Shown piece after piece: positions 1-8,268 of a stretch of 64,000 nucleotides of DNA. Both the position numbers and the translations under genes were made by a program. Each line of letters starts with the position of its first letter. Within the stretch, counting starts at the first letter, position 1. The stretch is taken from positions 1,550,001 through 1,614,000 of the forward strand of contig CAVZFL010000001.1 of assembly GCA_963774555.1 (NCBI GenBank), given 5' to 3'. Source of the stretch: VRUE01 sp963774555. GTDB taxonomy: Bacteria; Actinomycetota; Thermoleophilia; Solirubrobacterales; 70-9. The notes below the pieces were generated by a model. The model was given only the letters and a program-made list of their open reading frames with translations, searched no databases and was not told the DNA's origin.

Positions 1-1461
1 GCGCTCGCCACCTCCGAAGACGCGGCGACGATCTTCGCCGTGCCACCGGAAGTGACGAAGCCGGCGCTGGCGGCGGAAAAGCTGGCGCCGATCCTCGGCC
101 TGCCCGAGAGCAAGGTGCTGGGCGAGGTGACCGCCGAAGGCACCTACTCCGTCCTCGCCCACAAGGTCGAGCTGCCGACCGCGCGGCGGATCGAACGGCT
201 CGAACTGGCCGGGATCGGCCAGGACCCCGACAGCCGCCGCACCTACCCCCAGGGCGATCTGGCGGCGCAGGTGATCGGCGCGGTCGGCTCCGAAGACCAG
301 GGGCTGACCGGCCTCGAGGCCGGCGAGGAATCGGTCCTCAGCGGGACCGACGGCGAACGGCGCATCGTCACCGATGCGACCGGCGAAGCGATCCGCCTGG
401 AAACGACGCAGGAAGCCGAGGACGGCGAAGACATCGAGCTGACGCTCGACCCGGCGATCGAGGCCAAGACCGAGGAAGTGCTGGCCGAAGTCGGCGAAAC
501 CTACGCGCCCAAGGGGGCGACGGCGATCGTCATGGACCCGCGCAGCTCGCAGATCCTGGCGATGGCGAACTGGCCCCCGGTCGATCCGAGCGACCTCTCC
601 AGCGCCAGCCCCGAAGACCTGATGAACCGCGCCACCGGCTTCACCTACGAGCCGGGCTCGACCTTCAAGGCGTTCACGGTCTCCGCCGCGCTGGAGGAAA
701 AGCTGGTGACCCCGGAAACCTCCTTCTACCTGCCCTCGCAGCTCCACGTCGCCGATCGGATCATCGAAGACGCCGAGGCTCGGCCGCCGATCACGCTGAC
801 GGTCGCGCAGATCCTCGCCCAGTCATCCAACGTCGGCGCCGCCACGATTGGTCTCGAGATCGGCAGTACGCTCTTCAGCAAGTGGATCGACCGCTTCGGC
901 TTCGGCCGTCCGACCGGGGTGCAGTTCCCCGCCGAGGAGCAGGGGCTGGTGCCGGCGCTGGACCAGTACTCCGGCTCGACGATGGGCAACCTGCCGATCG
1001 GCCAGGGCCTGGCGGTGACGCCGATGCAGATGATGGCCGGTTACCAGGCGATCGCCGACGGCGGCATCCTCAAGCGTCCGCAGCTGATCGAGAGGATCGG
1101 CGACGAAGCGGTGCACGAGCCCAAGGGGCACCGGGTGATCGAAGCCGGGGTGGCGGCGCAGGTGCGCGAAATGCTCGAGGGGGTGCTGGAAGCGGGCGGG
1201 ACGGCGTCCGCGGTGAGCGTGCCGGGGTACACGCTGGCGGGCAAGACCGGGACCGCGCAGGTAGCAGAAGACGGGGGGTACTCGGAGACGAAGTTCGTGG
1301 CGTCGTTCATCGGGTTTGCGCCGGCTCAGGATCCGCAGCTGCTGGTGGGGGTTGTGGTTGACCAGCCGCAGGGGGAAATCTACGGTGGGTCTGTGGCGGC
1401 TCCGGCGTTTGGGAAGATCGCGGCGTTTGCGTTGCCTTATCTCGGGGTGCCGGCGGAATAA
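1..1461 (+). CDS. ftsI: Penicillin-binding protein FtsI/PBP2-type transpeptidase (5' end outside window)
   Basis: Septal peptidoglycan transpeptidase that cross-links stem peptides at the division site. The frame is open from base 1, so the membrane anchor and start of the dimerisation domain lie upstream of the window. The transpeptidase domain shows all three active-site motifs: STFK (serine codon at 658), SSN (823-831) and KTGT (from 1243). It is the first visible gene of the dcw cluster, followed by a long hairpin and murE. Codons in the last 250 bases are markedly G/T-ending. An elongation-type PBP2 is possible from sequence alone, but the position before murE favours FtsI. Confidence 0.93.
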   Translation, partial: ALATSEDAATIFAVPPEVTKPALAAEKLAPILGLPESKVLGEVTAEGTYSVLAHKVELPTARRIERLELAGIGQDPDSRRTYPQGDLAAQVIGAVGSEDQGLTGLEAGEESVLSGTDGERRIVTDATGEAIRLETTQEAEDGEDIELTLDPAIEAKTEEVLAEVGETYAPKGATAIVMDPRSSQILAMANWPPVDPSDLSSASPEDLMNRATGFTYEPGSTFKAFTVSAALEEKLVTPETSFYLPSQLHVADRIIEDAEARPPITLTVAQILAQSSNVGAATIGLEIGSTLFSKWIDRFGFGRPTGVQFPAEEQGLVPALDQYSGSTMGNLPIGQGLAVTPMQMMAGYQAIADGGILKRPQLIERIGDEAVHEPKGHRVIEAGVAAQVREMLEGVLEAGGTASAVSVPGYTLAGKTGTAQVAEDGGYSETKFVASFIGFAPAQDPQLLVGVVVDQPQGEIYGGSVAAPAFGKIAAFALPYLGVPAE

Positions 1462-1467
1462 GGGACG

Positions 1468-1570
1468 GGAGGTCGGGTGCCCCTCCCCGGAAGACCGTCC
1501 GGCTTGCACTGGTCGGGGATGCGTGGGCGTGCCGCTCCCAAAGCCTTCCGGGGAGGGGCACCCGACCTCC
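1468..1570. repeat. Long perfect inverted repeat after ftsI (hairpin A)
   Basis: Two perfectly complementary 26-base arms (1468-1493 and 1545-1570) enclose a 51-base loop. It begins seven bases after the ftsI stop and ends 17 bases before the murE start. There is no T tract, so a classical intrinsic terminator is not indicated, although the stem could still act on transcription or RNA stability. The arms resemble those of the hairpins after mraY, ftsZ and metK in layout (purine-rich, then GCCCCTCCC-like) but not in exact sequence. Confidence 0.9.
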
Positions 1571-1587
1571 TTCCTAGAATCCGGGGG

Positions 1588-3084
1588 GTGAGATTGGACG
1601 CGCTTGTCGCGGGAGCTGTTGGGGCCCGGATTGTTGGGGACTCCGCCGTAGAGGTGGGGTCTCTTGCTTATGACAGCCGAAAAGTTCGGGCCGGGACGCT
1701 GTTCTTCTGCGTGCCCGGTGAGAAGAGCGATGGGCATGACTTTGCCGCGGCGGCTGTCGAGGCTGGAGCTGTGGCGCTGGTGGTGGAGCGGGAGCTGGAG
1801 TTGGATGTGGCGCAGATAGTCGTGCCGGATGCGCGGGTGGCTATGGCTCCTTTGGCGGCTCGGTTTTGGGGGGATCCGACGGGGGAGTTGCGGGTCGTCG
1901 GGATTACCGGGACCAACGGGAAGACGACTACGGCGTTTCTGGTTCGCGAGATCCTTGAGGCGGCGGGGATGCGGTGTGGGTTGTTGGGGACTGTGCGGCA
2001 GGTCGTCGGGGGTGAGGACGAGAGCGTTGAGCGGACGACGCCGGAGGCAATCGATCTGCAGGCGACGTTCAGGCGCATGCTGGAGGCAGGGGACGAGGCC
2101 TGCGTGATGGAGGTCTCCTCGCACGCGCTCGAGCTGCATCGCTGCGACGCGATCCACTTCGAGGTCGCGCTCTTCACCAACCTGACCCAGGACCACCTCG
2201 ACTTTCACGGCGACATGGAGAGCTACTTCCGCTCCAAGCGCAAGCTCTTCGAGATGGCCCCGCAGACCACGATCGTCAACCGCGACGACCCCTACGGCCG
2301 CCGCCTGACCGAGGAATTCAAGTGCGTCACCTTCTCAACCAAGACGGCCGAGGCAGACTTCGCGGCCCAAAACATCGCCTTCGACGCCTCAGGCGCCCAC
2401 TTCACCGTAAACAGCCCGCCGACGGGACGAAAACCGACGCATAGCGACCGGAATCGGCCCGTCGGCGGGGGGGTTGAGGTGCGGACGGGGTTGCCGGGGG
2501 GGTTCAATGTGGCTAATGCGTTGGGGGCGATCGCGGTGGCCGCGGCGCTTGGGGTTGAGCCCGGTGCCGCGGCTGATGGTCTGGCGCGGGCGGAGCGGGT
2601 GCCGGGGCGGTTTGAGCCGGTCGACGAGGGGCAGGGGTTTGCGGTGCTGGTCGATTACGCGCACACGCCGGATTCGCTGGAGAACGTGCTGCGGGCGGCG
2701 CGGCGGCTGACCGACGGCAGGGTGATCTCGGTGTTCGGGGCGGGAGGGGACCGCGACCGGGACAAGCGGCCGAAGATGGGCAGGGCCGGCGCCGCCGGCG
2801 CGGATCTGGCGATCGTCACCTCCGACAACCCGCGCTCCGAGGAGCCCGGGGCGATCATCGAAGAAGTGGTGGGCGGGATCGAGAATGGCGCCGCCTTCGA
2901 GATCGAGCAGGACCGCCGCGCCGCGATCGCTCGCGCCCTGCGCGCGGCCGCGCCCGGCGACACCGTAGTTATCGCCGGTAAGGGGCACGAGCAGGGTCAG
3001 GAGTTCGAGGCCGGGCGCAGGGTCCCGTTCGACGATCGCGAGGTGGCGCGAGAGGAGCTGCGGAAGCTGGTCGGCGGGGGATGA
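1588..3084 (+). CDS. murE: UDP-MurNAc-tripeptide synthetase MurE (meso-diaminopimelate type)
   Basis: Cytoplasmic ATP-dependent ligase adding the third amino acid to UDP-MurNAc-dipeptide. About 498 residues from the GTG at 1588, chosen because earlier in-frame starts fall inside hairpin A. The ATP loop GTNGKTT has its lysine near residue 112. DNPR near residue 413 is the signature that selects meso-diaminopimelate, implying a DAP-type wall. The end overlaps murF by four bases. Oddity: between the middle and C-terminal domains there is a hydrophilic insert (PPTGRKPTHSDRNRPVGGG) encoded by a palindrome at 2415-2469, and codon usage flips from C-ending before it to G-ending after it. Confidence 0.96.
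   Translation: MRLDALVAGAVGARIVGDSAVEVGSLAYDSRKVRAGTLFFCVPGEKSDGHDFAAAAVEAGAVALVVERELELDVAQIVVPDARVAMAPLAARFWGDPTGELRVVGITGTNGKTTTAFLVREILEAAGMRCGLLGTVRQVVGGEDESVERTTPEAIDLQATFRRMLEAGDEACVMEVSSHALELHRCDAIHFEVALFTNLTQDHLDFHGDMESYFRSKRKLFEMAPQTTIVNRDDPYGRRLTEEFKCVTFSTKTAEADFAAQNIAFDASGAHFTVNSPPTGRKPTHSDRNRPVGGGVEVRTGLPGGFNVANALGAIAVAAALGVEPGAAADGLARAERVPGRFEPVDEGQGFAVLVDYAHTPDSLENVLRAARRLTDGRVISVFGAGGDRDRDKRPKMGRAGAAGADLAIVTSDNPRSEEPGAIIEEVVGGIENGAAFEIEQDRRAAIARALRAAAPGDTVVIAGKGHEQGQEFEAGRRVPFDDREVAREELRKLVGGG
2415..2469. repeat. Palindrome embedded in frame within murE
   Basis: Perfect 12-base arms at 2415-2426 and 2458-2469 (CCCGCCGACGGG / CCCGTCGGCGGG), with further partial pairing inside. 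It is read through in frame and gives about 19 residues not expected in MurE. The inner bases CCGAC (2434-2438) and GCGACCG (2444-2450) resemble the core of the palindromes in murF and ribD, so the three may be related; that kinship is tentative. Confidence 0.75.
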
Positions 3085-4463
3085 GGATGAGCGCGGCGGA
3101 TATCGCCGCCGCGATGGGCGCCGAGATCGTCGCCGAGGGTGGGTCCGGCATGCCCCGGCGGGCAACGATCGACTCGGGCGTGAGCGGCCCCGGCGACCTC
3201 TTCTTCGGCCTGCGCGGCGAGCACGTCGACGGCGGCAAGTTCGCCCCCGACGCGATCGCCGCCGGCGCCTGGGGCGTCGTAGTCGCCCCCACCACGATGT
3301 CGCAGTTGCCGCCGCTATCCGACTGGAAGTGCGACCGCACGGGGGACGGGGCGTGGGTCTTCTCCGCTGCGGACCCGCTTGCCGCGATGCAGGTCCTGGC
3401 TCGCGCTTGGCGGCGCGCGCTCGCGGCCCGTGTCGTCGGCGTCACCGGCTCGGTCGGCAAGACCTCGGTCAAGGACATCGCGCGGGCGCTGCTGCCGGGG
3501 CGGGTTCACGCCAACCGGGAGAACCTCAACACCGAGGTCGGCTTGCCGCTGACCGTGCTGGAGGCGCCCGACGACGCCGAGATCCTCGTGCTCGAGATGG
3601 CGATGCGGGGCGCGGGACAGATCGCCGAACTGGCGGCGATCGCCGAGCCGGAAGTCGCGGTGATCACCAACGTCGGCCCGGTCCACGTCGAGCTGCTCGG
3701 CTCGGTCGAGGCGATCGCCGCGGCCAAGGCCGAGATCCTGCCGGCGCTGCCGGAGGAAGGCACGGCCATCGTCCCGGCGCAGGCAGGGGCGCTCGAGCCG
3801 CACCTGGCAGACCTGCCGCGTCTGCTCCGCTTCGGCCCGGGAGGCGACGTTCGTGCTGCCGAGAGTCGCGTCATCGACGGCGTCACCGAAGCCCGGATCG
3901 AGACCCCTGCCGGCAACCAGCTTTTCCACTTTCCCTTCGCCGAGCCGCACAACCTCGAGAACGCGTTGGCCGCGGTCGCCGTGGGCGTGGCCCTGGGCGC
4001 GCCGCTCGCCGAGATGGCCGACCGCGCTGCGAACATAGGCTTTTCCCGCTTCCGGGGCGAGCGCCTCGAGCTGGGCGACGGGATCGTCCTCGTGAACGAC
4101 TGCTACAACGCCAACCCGGTTTCGATGCGCGCGGCGCTGAGCCACCTCGCCTCCCACGACGGCGGTCGGCGAATCGCGGTGCTCGGCGAGATGGCCGAGC
4201 TCGGCCCCGGTGGGCCGGAGTACCACCGCGAGGTTGGCCGCGACGCCCGCGCCGAAGGCGTCGACCTCTTGGTCGGCGTCGGCGAGCCGGCCCGCGACTA
4301 CGACCCCGACGAGCTCGTCGGCGACCCCGAGGAGGCGGCCGAGCTGCTCGCCGCCCAGCTCGAGCCCGGCGACACGGTGCTCGTCAAGGGTTCCCGTTCG
4401 GCTGGACTCGAGGCGGTTGCGGTCGCGCTGGCGGAGCTGCTGGAGGCGCCCGCCGATGGGTGA
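3081..4463 (+). CDS. murF: UDP-MurNAc-tripeptide:D-Ala-D-Ala ligase MurF
   Basis: Cytoplasmic ligase that adds D-Ala-D-Ala to complete the UDP-MurNAc-pentapeptide. 460 residues; the ATP loop GVTGSVGKTS has its lysine near residue 127, and a NDCYNANP motif sits in the C-terminal half, as usual for MurF. The start overlaps murE by four bases and the end overlaps mraY by eight, so it is translationally coupled. The N-terminal substrate domain contains an unexpected stretch (SQLPPLSDWKCDRTGDG) between VVVAP and the segment AWVFSAADPL; it coincides with a palindrome at 3299-3335 related to one in ribD. Confidence 0.96.
   Translation: MRMSAADIAAAMGAEIVAEGGSGMPRRATIDSGVSGPGDLFFGLRGEHVDGGKFAPDAIAAGAWGVVVAPTTMSQLPPLSDWKCDRTGDGAWVFSAADPLAAMQVLARAWRRALAARVVGVTGSVGKTSVKDIARALLPGRVHANRENLNTEVGLPLTVLEAPDDAEILVLEMAMRGAGQIAELAAIAEPEVAVITNVGPVHVELLGSVEAIAAAKAEILPALPEEGTAIVPAQAGALEPHLADLPRLLRFGPGGDVRAAESRVIDGVTEARIETPAGNQLFHFPFAEPHNLENALAAVAVGVALGAPLAEMADRAANIGFSRFRGERLELGDGIVLVNDCYNANPVSMRAALSHLASHDGGRRIAVLGEMAELGPGGPEYHREVGRDARAEGVDLLVGVGEPARDYDPDELVGDPEEAAELLAAQLEPGDTVLVKGSRSAGLEAVAVALAELLEAPADG
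3299..3335. repeat. Palindrome embedded in frame within murF
   Basis: Nine-base arms GTCGCAGTT (3299-3307) and AAGTGCGAC (3327-3335) pair with one mismatch around a 19-base loop. The segment 3317-3338 begins ATCCGACT and ends CGACCGC; the complement of ribD 56859-56880 has the same two blocks at the same 22-base spacing. The two copies therefore look like one element in opposite orientations, both translated in frame. Confidence 0.7.
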
Positions 4464-5430
4464 AGTGCTGATCGCCGGCATGGCGGCGATGCTGATCTGC
4501 ATCTTCCTCGGGCCGAAGTTCATCGAGTACCTGCGGGTGAAGGAGTTCGGCCAGCACATCCGCGAGGAGGGGCCGCAGGAGCACCACGCCAAGGCCGGCA
4601 CGCCGACGATGGGCGGGCTGATCATCTTCGCCTCGATCTGCGTGCCCTACCTCGTTCTCTCCGACCGGGACGCGCAGAGCCTCGCCGTCTTCGGCGTCGC
4701 CATGGGCTGCGCCGCGATCGGCTTCGCCGACGACTTCATCAAGATCGTCAAGCGCCGCTCGCTCGGCCTCTCGGCGCGCTGGAAGATCCTCTTCCAGATC
4801 CTCCTCGCGCTGGCGCTCTGGTGGGTCGCGCGGAACAAGGTCGGCCTCGAGCCGATCCTCTTCTTCCGCATCGGCGACGCCAGCATCGACCTCGGCCCGG
4901 TCCTCTACTTCGTCCTCGTCTTCCTCGTCATCGGCGGCACCTCCAACGGCGTCAACCTCACCGACGGCCTCGACGGCCTCGCCGCCGGCTCCTGCGCGAT
5001 CGTCCTGCTCGCCTACACGGCGATCTCCTTCGTCAGCAACGAGCAGCAGAACCTGGCGCTGCTCTCGGCCTGCCTGGTCGGCGCCTGCATCGGCTTCCTC
5101 TGGTACAACGCCTTCCCAGCCTCGATCTTCATGGGCGACACCGGCTCACTCGGCCTCGGTGGCGCGATCGGGGCGCTGGCGGTGATGACCCAGACCGAGG
5201 TGCTGCTGGTCATCATCGGCGGCATCTTCGTGATCGAGGCCCTCTCGGTCGCGATCCAGGTCTTCTCCTTCAAGACCTTCCGCCGCCGCGTCCTCTTGAT
5301 GGCGCCGCTGCACCATCACTTCGAGATGATGGCCTGGTCGGAGACCAAGATCATGCTGCGCTTCTGGATCGTCGCGGCTGTGTGTTCGGGGATTGGGTTC
5401 ACGCTTTATCAGCAGTCGATTGGGCGGTAG
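4456..5430 (+). CDS. mraY: Phospho-MurNAc-pentapeptide transferase MraY
   Basis: Integral membrane enzyme that transfers phospho-MurNAc-pentapeptide to undecaprenyl phosphate, making lipid I. 324 residues from the ATG at 4456, which overlaps the murF stop. Family motifs are clear: FADDFIK near residue 90, NLTDGLDGLA near 167 and the MAPLHHHFE loop near 282, with about ten hydrophobic segments. The gene is followed at once by a 30-base-arm hairpin before murD. The final 60 bases become G/T-rich at third positions. Confidence 0.97.
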   Translation: MGEVLIAGMAAMLICIFLGPKFIEYLRVKEFGQHIREEGPQEHHAKAGTPTMGGLIIFASICVPYLVLSDRDAQSLAVFGVAMGCAAIGFADDFIKIVKRRSLGLSARWKILFQILLALALWWVARNKVGLEPILFFRIGDASIDLGPVLYFVLVFLVIGGTSNGVNLTDGLDGLAAGSCAIVLLAYTAISFVSNEQQNLALLSACLVGACIGFLWYNAFPASIFMGDTGSLGLGGAIGALAVMTQTEVLLVIIGGIFVIEALSVAIQVFSFKTFRRRVLLMAPLHHHFEMMAWSETKIMLRFWIVAAVCSGIGFTLYQQSIGR

Positions 5431-5437
5431 GGGAGGG

Positions 5438-5514
5438 GAGAGGCCGAACGCCACCTCCCAAAACGCTCGGCAGGAGCCTCACAGAGTGTTTTGGGAGGTG
5501 GCGCTCGGCCTCTC
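5438..5514. repeat. Long inverted repeat between mraY and murD (hairpin B)
   Basis: Arms of 30 bases (5438-5467 and 5485-5514) pair with two differences, both allowing G-U pairs in RNA, around a 17-base loop. It starts seven bases after the mraY stop. Wobble-preserving differences suggest the folded form matters or that the arms are homogenised. No T tract follows. Confidence 0.88.
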
Positions 5515-5566
5515 TGCCAGGCCTGCGCGCACAGGGTCCCGGCTGCGGGACGCGAAGCTATTCCTG

Positions 5567-6934
5567 ATGACTGCGCCGCCGCCCAGGAAGGTTCGCCCGG
5601 AGCTGCCTGAGGGTCCTTATCTGGTGGTGGGATTGGCCAGGTCGGGACAGGCTGTGGCGCGGCTGCTCGCCGACAGGGGGGAGGCGGTCGTTGGGGTTGA
5701 TTCTGGGCATCCCGATGGGGTTGCAGGGCTTCGGGAGGGTGGTGTCGAAGTCGTCCTGGATGCAGATGGAGTTGCGCTCCTGGAGGGGGTGCGGACGGTG
5801 GTGAAGAGCCCGGGGGTGCCGCGGGAGGCGCCGGTGATCGCGGCGGCGCTGGAGCGGGGGATCGATGTGGTTGGGGAGTTGGAGGTTGCCTGGCGGGCTA
5901 TTCCTAATCGGTTCGTTGCGGTTACGGGGACGAATGGGAAGACGACGACCGTGGAGCTGTTGGGGCACGTTTACCGGACCGCCGGAGAGCCGGTGGCGGT
6001 GGCGGGGAACGTCGGGATGCCGCTTTCTGCGCTCGTCGGGGAGATCGAGCCCGATGCGACCGTGATCTGCGAGGCGTCGAGCTTTCAGTTGGAGGACAGC
6101 GTGGCGTTTGCGCCTGAGTGCGCGGTCTTTCTCAACCTCGCGCCCGATCATCTCGATCGGCACAAGGACCTCGAGTCCTACCTGGCCGCCAAGCTGCGGA
6201 TCTTCGCCAACCAGGGCAACGACGATCTGGCGATCTACAACGCCGACGATCCGGCGCTTGCCGACGTCGATCTCGGCGGCTGCGCACGGCGGGTCGCATT
6301 CTGCGTCGGCGCCGGGCCCGAGTGCGAGGTCGCGCTGGCCGAGGGGACGATCTTCTACGACGGCGAGCCGTTGCTCGTCGCCGCCGAGTTGGGCCTGTTC
6401 GGCGAGCACAACGTCGCCAACGCGATGGCCGCCGCCGCTGCCGCGCTCTCGATGGGGATCGACCGCGAGGCGGTGCGCGAGGGTCTGCGCAGCTTCGCCG
6501 GCGTCCCGCACCGGCTCGAGCAGGTCGCCGAGGTCGGCGGCGTGCGCTTCGTCAACGACTCCAAGGCGACCAACGTCGCCTCGGCCACGGTCGGCCTGCG
6601 CGCCTTCGAGGGCGGCGTCCGCGCGATCCTCGGCGGCAGCGAGAAGGGCGAGCCCTACGCGCCGCTGCTCGACCCGGTCCGCGAGCGCTGCCGCGCCTGC
6701 TACCTGACCGGCGCCTCGGCCGGGCGCCTCGCCGAGGCGCTGGCACCGGCGATCGCCGCCGGGGTCGAGCTGCACCTCTGCGAGGACCTCGAAGAAGCGG
6801 TGCGCCTCGCCGCCGCCGCGGCCGCGCCGGGCGAGACCGTGCTGCTCTCGCCCGCCTGCGCCAGCTTCGACGCCTTCGAGAACTTCGAAGCGCGCGGCGA
6901 GCGCTTCCGCCAGATCGTCGAGGGCCTCGAGTGA
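5567..6934 (+). CDS. murD: UDP-MurNAc-L-alanine:D-glutamate ligase MurD
   Basis: Cytoplasmic ligase adding D-glutamate to UDP-MurNAc-L-Ala. About 455 residues from the ATG at 5567; earlier in-frame starts run back into mraY and hairpin B. The N-terminal Rossmann segment VVGLARSGQAVARLLADRG and the ATP loop TGTNGKTT (lysine near residue 125) are typical, and NDSKATN lies in the C-terminal third. The first 500 bases are strongly G/T-ending, then switch near 6120 to the C-ending usage of most of the window. The stop overlaps the ftsW GTG start by four bases. Confidence 0.95.
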   Translation: MTAPPPRKVRPELPEGPYLVVGLARSGQAVARLLADRGEAVVGVDSGHPDGVAGLREGGVEVVLDADGVALLEGVRTVVKSPGVPREAPVIAAALERGIDVVGELEVAWRAIPNRFVAVTGTNGKTTTVELLGHVYRTAGEPVAVAGNVGMPLSALVGEIEPDATVICEASSFQLEDSVAFAPECAVFLNLAPDHLDRHKDLESYLAAKLRIFANQGNDDLAIYNADDPALADVDLGGCARRVAFCVGAGPECEVALAEGTIFYDGEPLLVAAELGLFGEHNVANAMAAAAAALSMGIDREAVREGLRSFAGVPHRLEQVAEVGGVRFVNDSKATNVASATVGLRAFEGGVRAILGGSEKGEPYAPLLDPVRERCRACYLTGASAGRLAEALAPAIAAGVELHLCEDLEEAVRLAAAAAAPGETVLLSPACASFDAFENFEARGERFRQIVEGLE

Positions 6935-8268
6935 GCACGCTGGCGCTGCGCCGCGGCCCCGGGCGGCCAAGGGGAAGAAGGCGAAGAAGAAAGCCCGCGC
7001 CGTCGCCCACTCGACCGAGTACAACCTGCTGCTCACCGCGACCCTCTGCCTGCTCGGCGCTGGGCGCGGTGATGGTCTTCTCGGCCAGCTCGACCACGCA
7101 GGTGCTGCACAACGGCAACCTCGCCAACAGCACCTTCTATTTGAAGCGGACCCTGATGGTCGGTGCGATCGGCCTGCTCGCCATGCACCTGGCGGCGCGC
7201 CACGGCCTGGTCGCGATCCGCCGCCTCACGCCGGCCCTTCTGGTCGGCTCGCTCTTCCTCCTGCTCGTCGTCCTCGTCGCCGGCTCCAGCGCCAACGGCG
7301 CCAGCCGCTGGATCGGTCCCAGCTCGCTGCAGTTCCAGCCCTCGGAGCTGGCCAAGGTGGCGCTGATCCTCTACGCGGCAGACCTGCTGGCGCGCGAACC
7401 GAAGCGGGTGCGGGACCTCTCCGGGCTGATGCCGATCCTGCTTGTCGCCGGGGGCGCCTGCCTGCTGATCGTCGCCGAGCCGGATCTGGGCACGACGATG
7501 GTCGTCGCCTTCGCCGTCGGTGCGACCCTGCTCGCCGCCGGCGCGCGCCCGCTCGACCTCGGCAAGATCGCGCTCGGGCTCGGCGCCCTGGCACTGCTGA
7601 TGACCGTGGTCGAGCCCTACCGGATGGAACGCCTCACCGGCTTCCTGCACCCCGGCTCGGACACCGCGGGGGCCGGCTTCCAGGCCGCCCAGGCGAAGAT
7701 CGCGCTCGGCTCCGGCGGCATCTTCGGCGTCGGCATCGGCAACGGCACGGCGAAGGCCGGCTTTCTGCCCGAGGCCCACACCGACATGATCTCGGCGGTG
7801 ATCGGCGAGGAGCTCGGCATGGTCGGCATCTTCGGCGTCGTCGGCCTCTTCGGCCTGCTCGGCTACGCCGGCCTGCGCACCGCGCAGCGGGCCCGCGACC
7901 GCTACGGCAAGCTGCTCGTCGCCGGACTCACCTCGCTGATCGTGATCCAGGCCACGATCAACCTCTTCGCCGTGATGGGCCTGGCGCCGCTGACCGGCGT
8001 GCCCCTGCCCTTCGTCTCCTACGGCAACAGCAGCCTGCTCGTCACCCTGCTCGCCGTCGGCCTGGTCCTGGGCGTTGCCCGCGGGGGGACCGCTGGCGCT
8101 GGCAAACTGCGCTTCGTCGAAGGCGGGCGCAGTGCGGGGTCCCGCAAGAGGAGTCAAAGGAGTCGATCGAGTCGTGGTGGAGAAAGCGCCCAGAGTCGTG
8201 GTGGCAGCGGGGGGAACCGCGGGGCACGTCGTGCCGGCAATGGCCGTCGCCGACGAGCTTCGGGCTAG
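6931..8268 (+). CDS. ftsW: Lipid II flippase/glycosyltransferase FtsW (SEDS family), frame disturbed near N-terminus
   Basis: SEDS-family membrane protein polymerising or handling lipid II at the septum. The GTG at 6931 overlaps the murD stop. From about 7060 the frame gives a clean SEDS protein: VMVFSASSTTQ, SRWIGPSSLQFQPSELAK, GVPLPFVSYGNSSL and about ten membrane segments. Between about 6960 and 7055 the sensible reading (AAKGKKAKKKARAVAHSTEY, then a first membrane segment) lies in another frame, so there is a lost base near 6955 and an extra one near 7055. The two compensate, and the continuous frame reads a scrambled Arg-rich stretch. The 3' end overlaps murG by about 95 bases, more than usual. 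Confidence 0.9.
   Translation: MSTLALRRGPGRPRGRRRRRKPAPSPTRPSTTCCSPRPSACSALGAVMVFSASSTTQVLHNGNLANSTFYLKRTLMVGAIGLLAMHLAARHGLVAIRRLTPALLVGSLFLLLVVLVAGSSANGASRWIGPSSLQFQPSELAKVALILYAADLLAREPKRVRDLSGLMPILLVAGGACLLIVAEPDLGTTMVVAFAVGATLLAAGARPLDLGKIALGLGALALLMTVVEPYRMERLTGFLHPGSDTAGAGFQAAQAKIALGSGGIFGVGIGNGTAKAGFLPEAHTDMISAVIGEELGMVGIFGVVGLFGLLGYAGLRTAQRARDRYGKLLVAGLTSLIVIQATINLFAVMGLAPLTGVPLPFVSYGNSSLLVTLLAVGLVLGVARGGTAGAGKLRFVEGGRSAGSRKRSQRSRSSRGGESAQSRGGSGGNRGARRAGNGRRRRASG

Noticed and set aside
1468..1570. Hairpin A as a classical rho-independent terminator
   Set aside because: No T tract follows the stem, the loop is 51 bases and murE begins 17 bases later.
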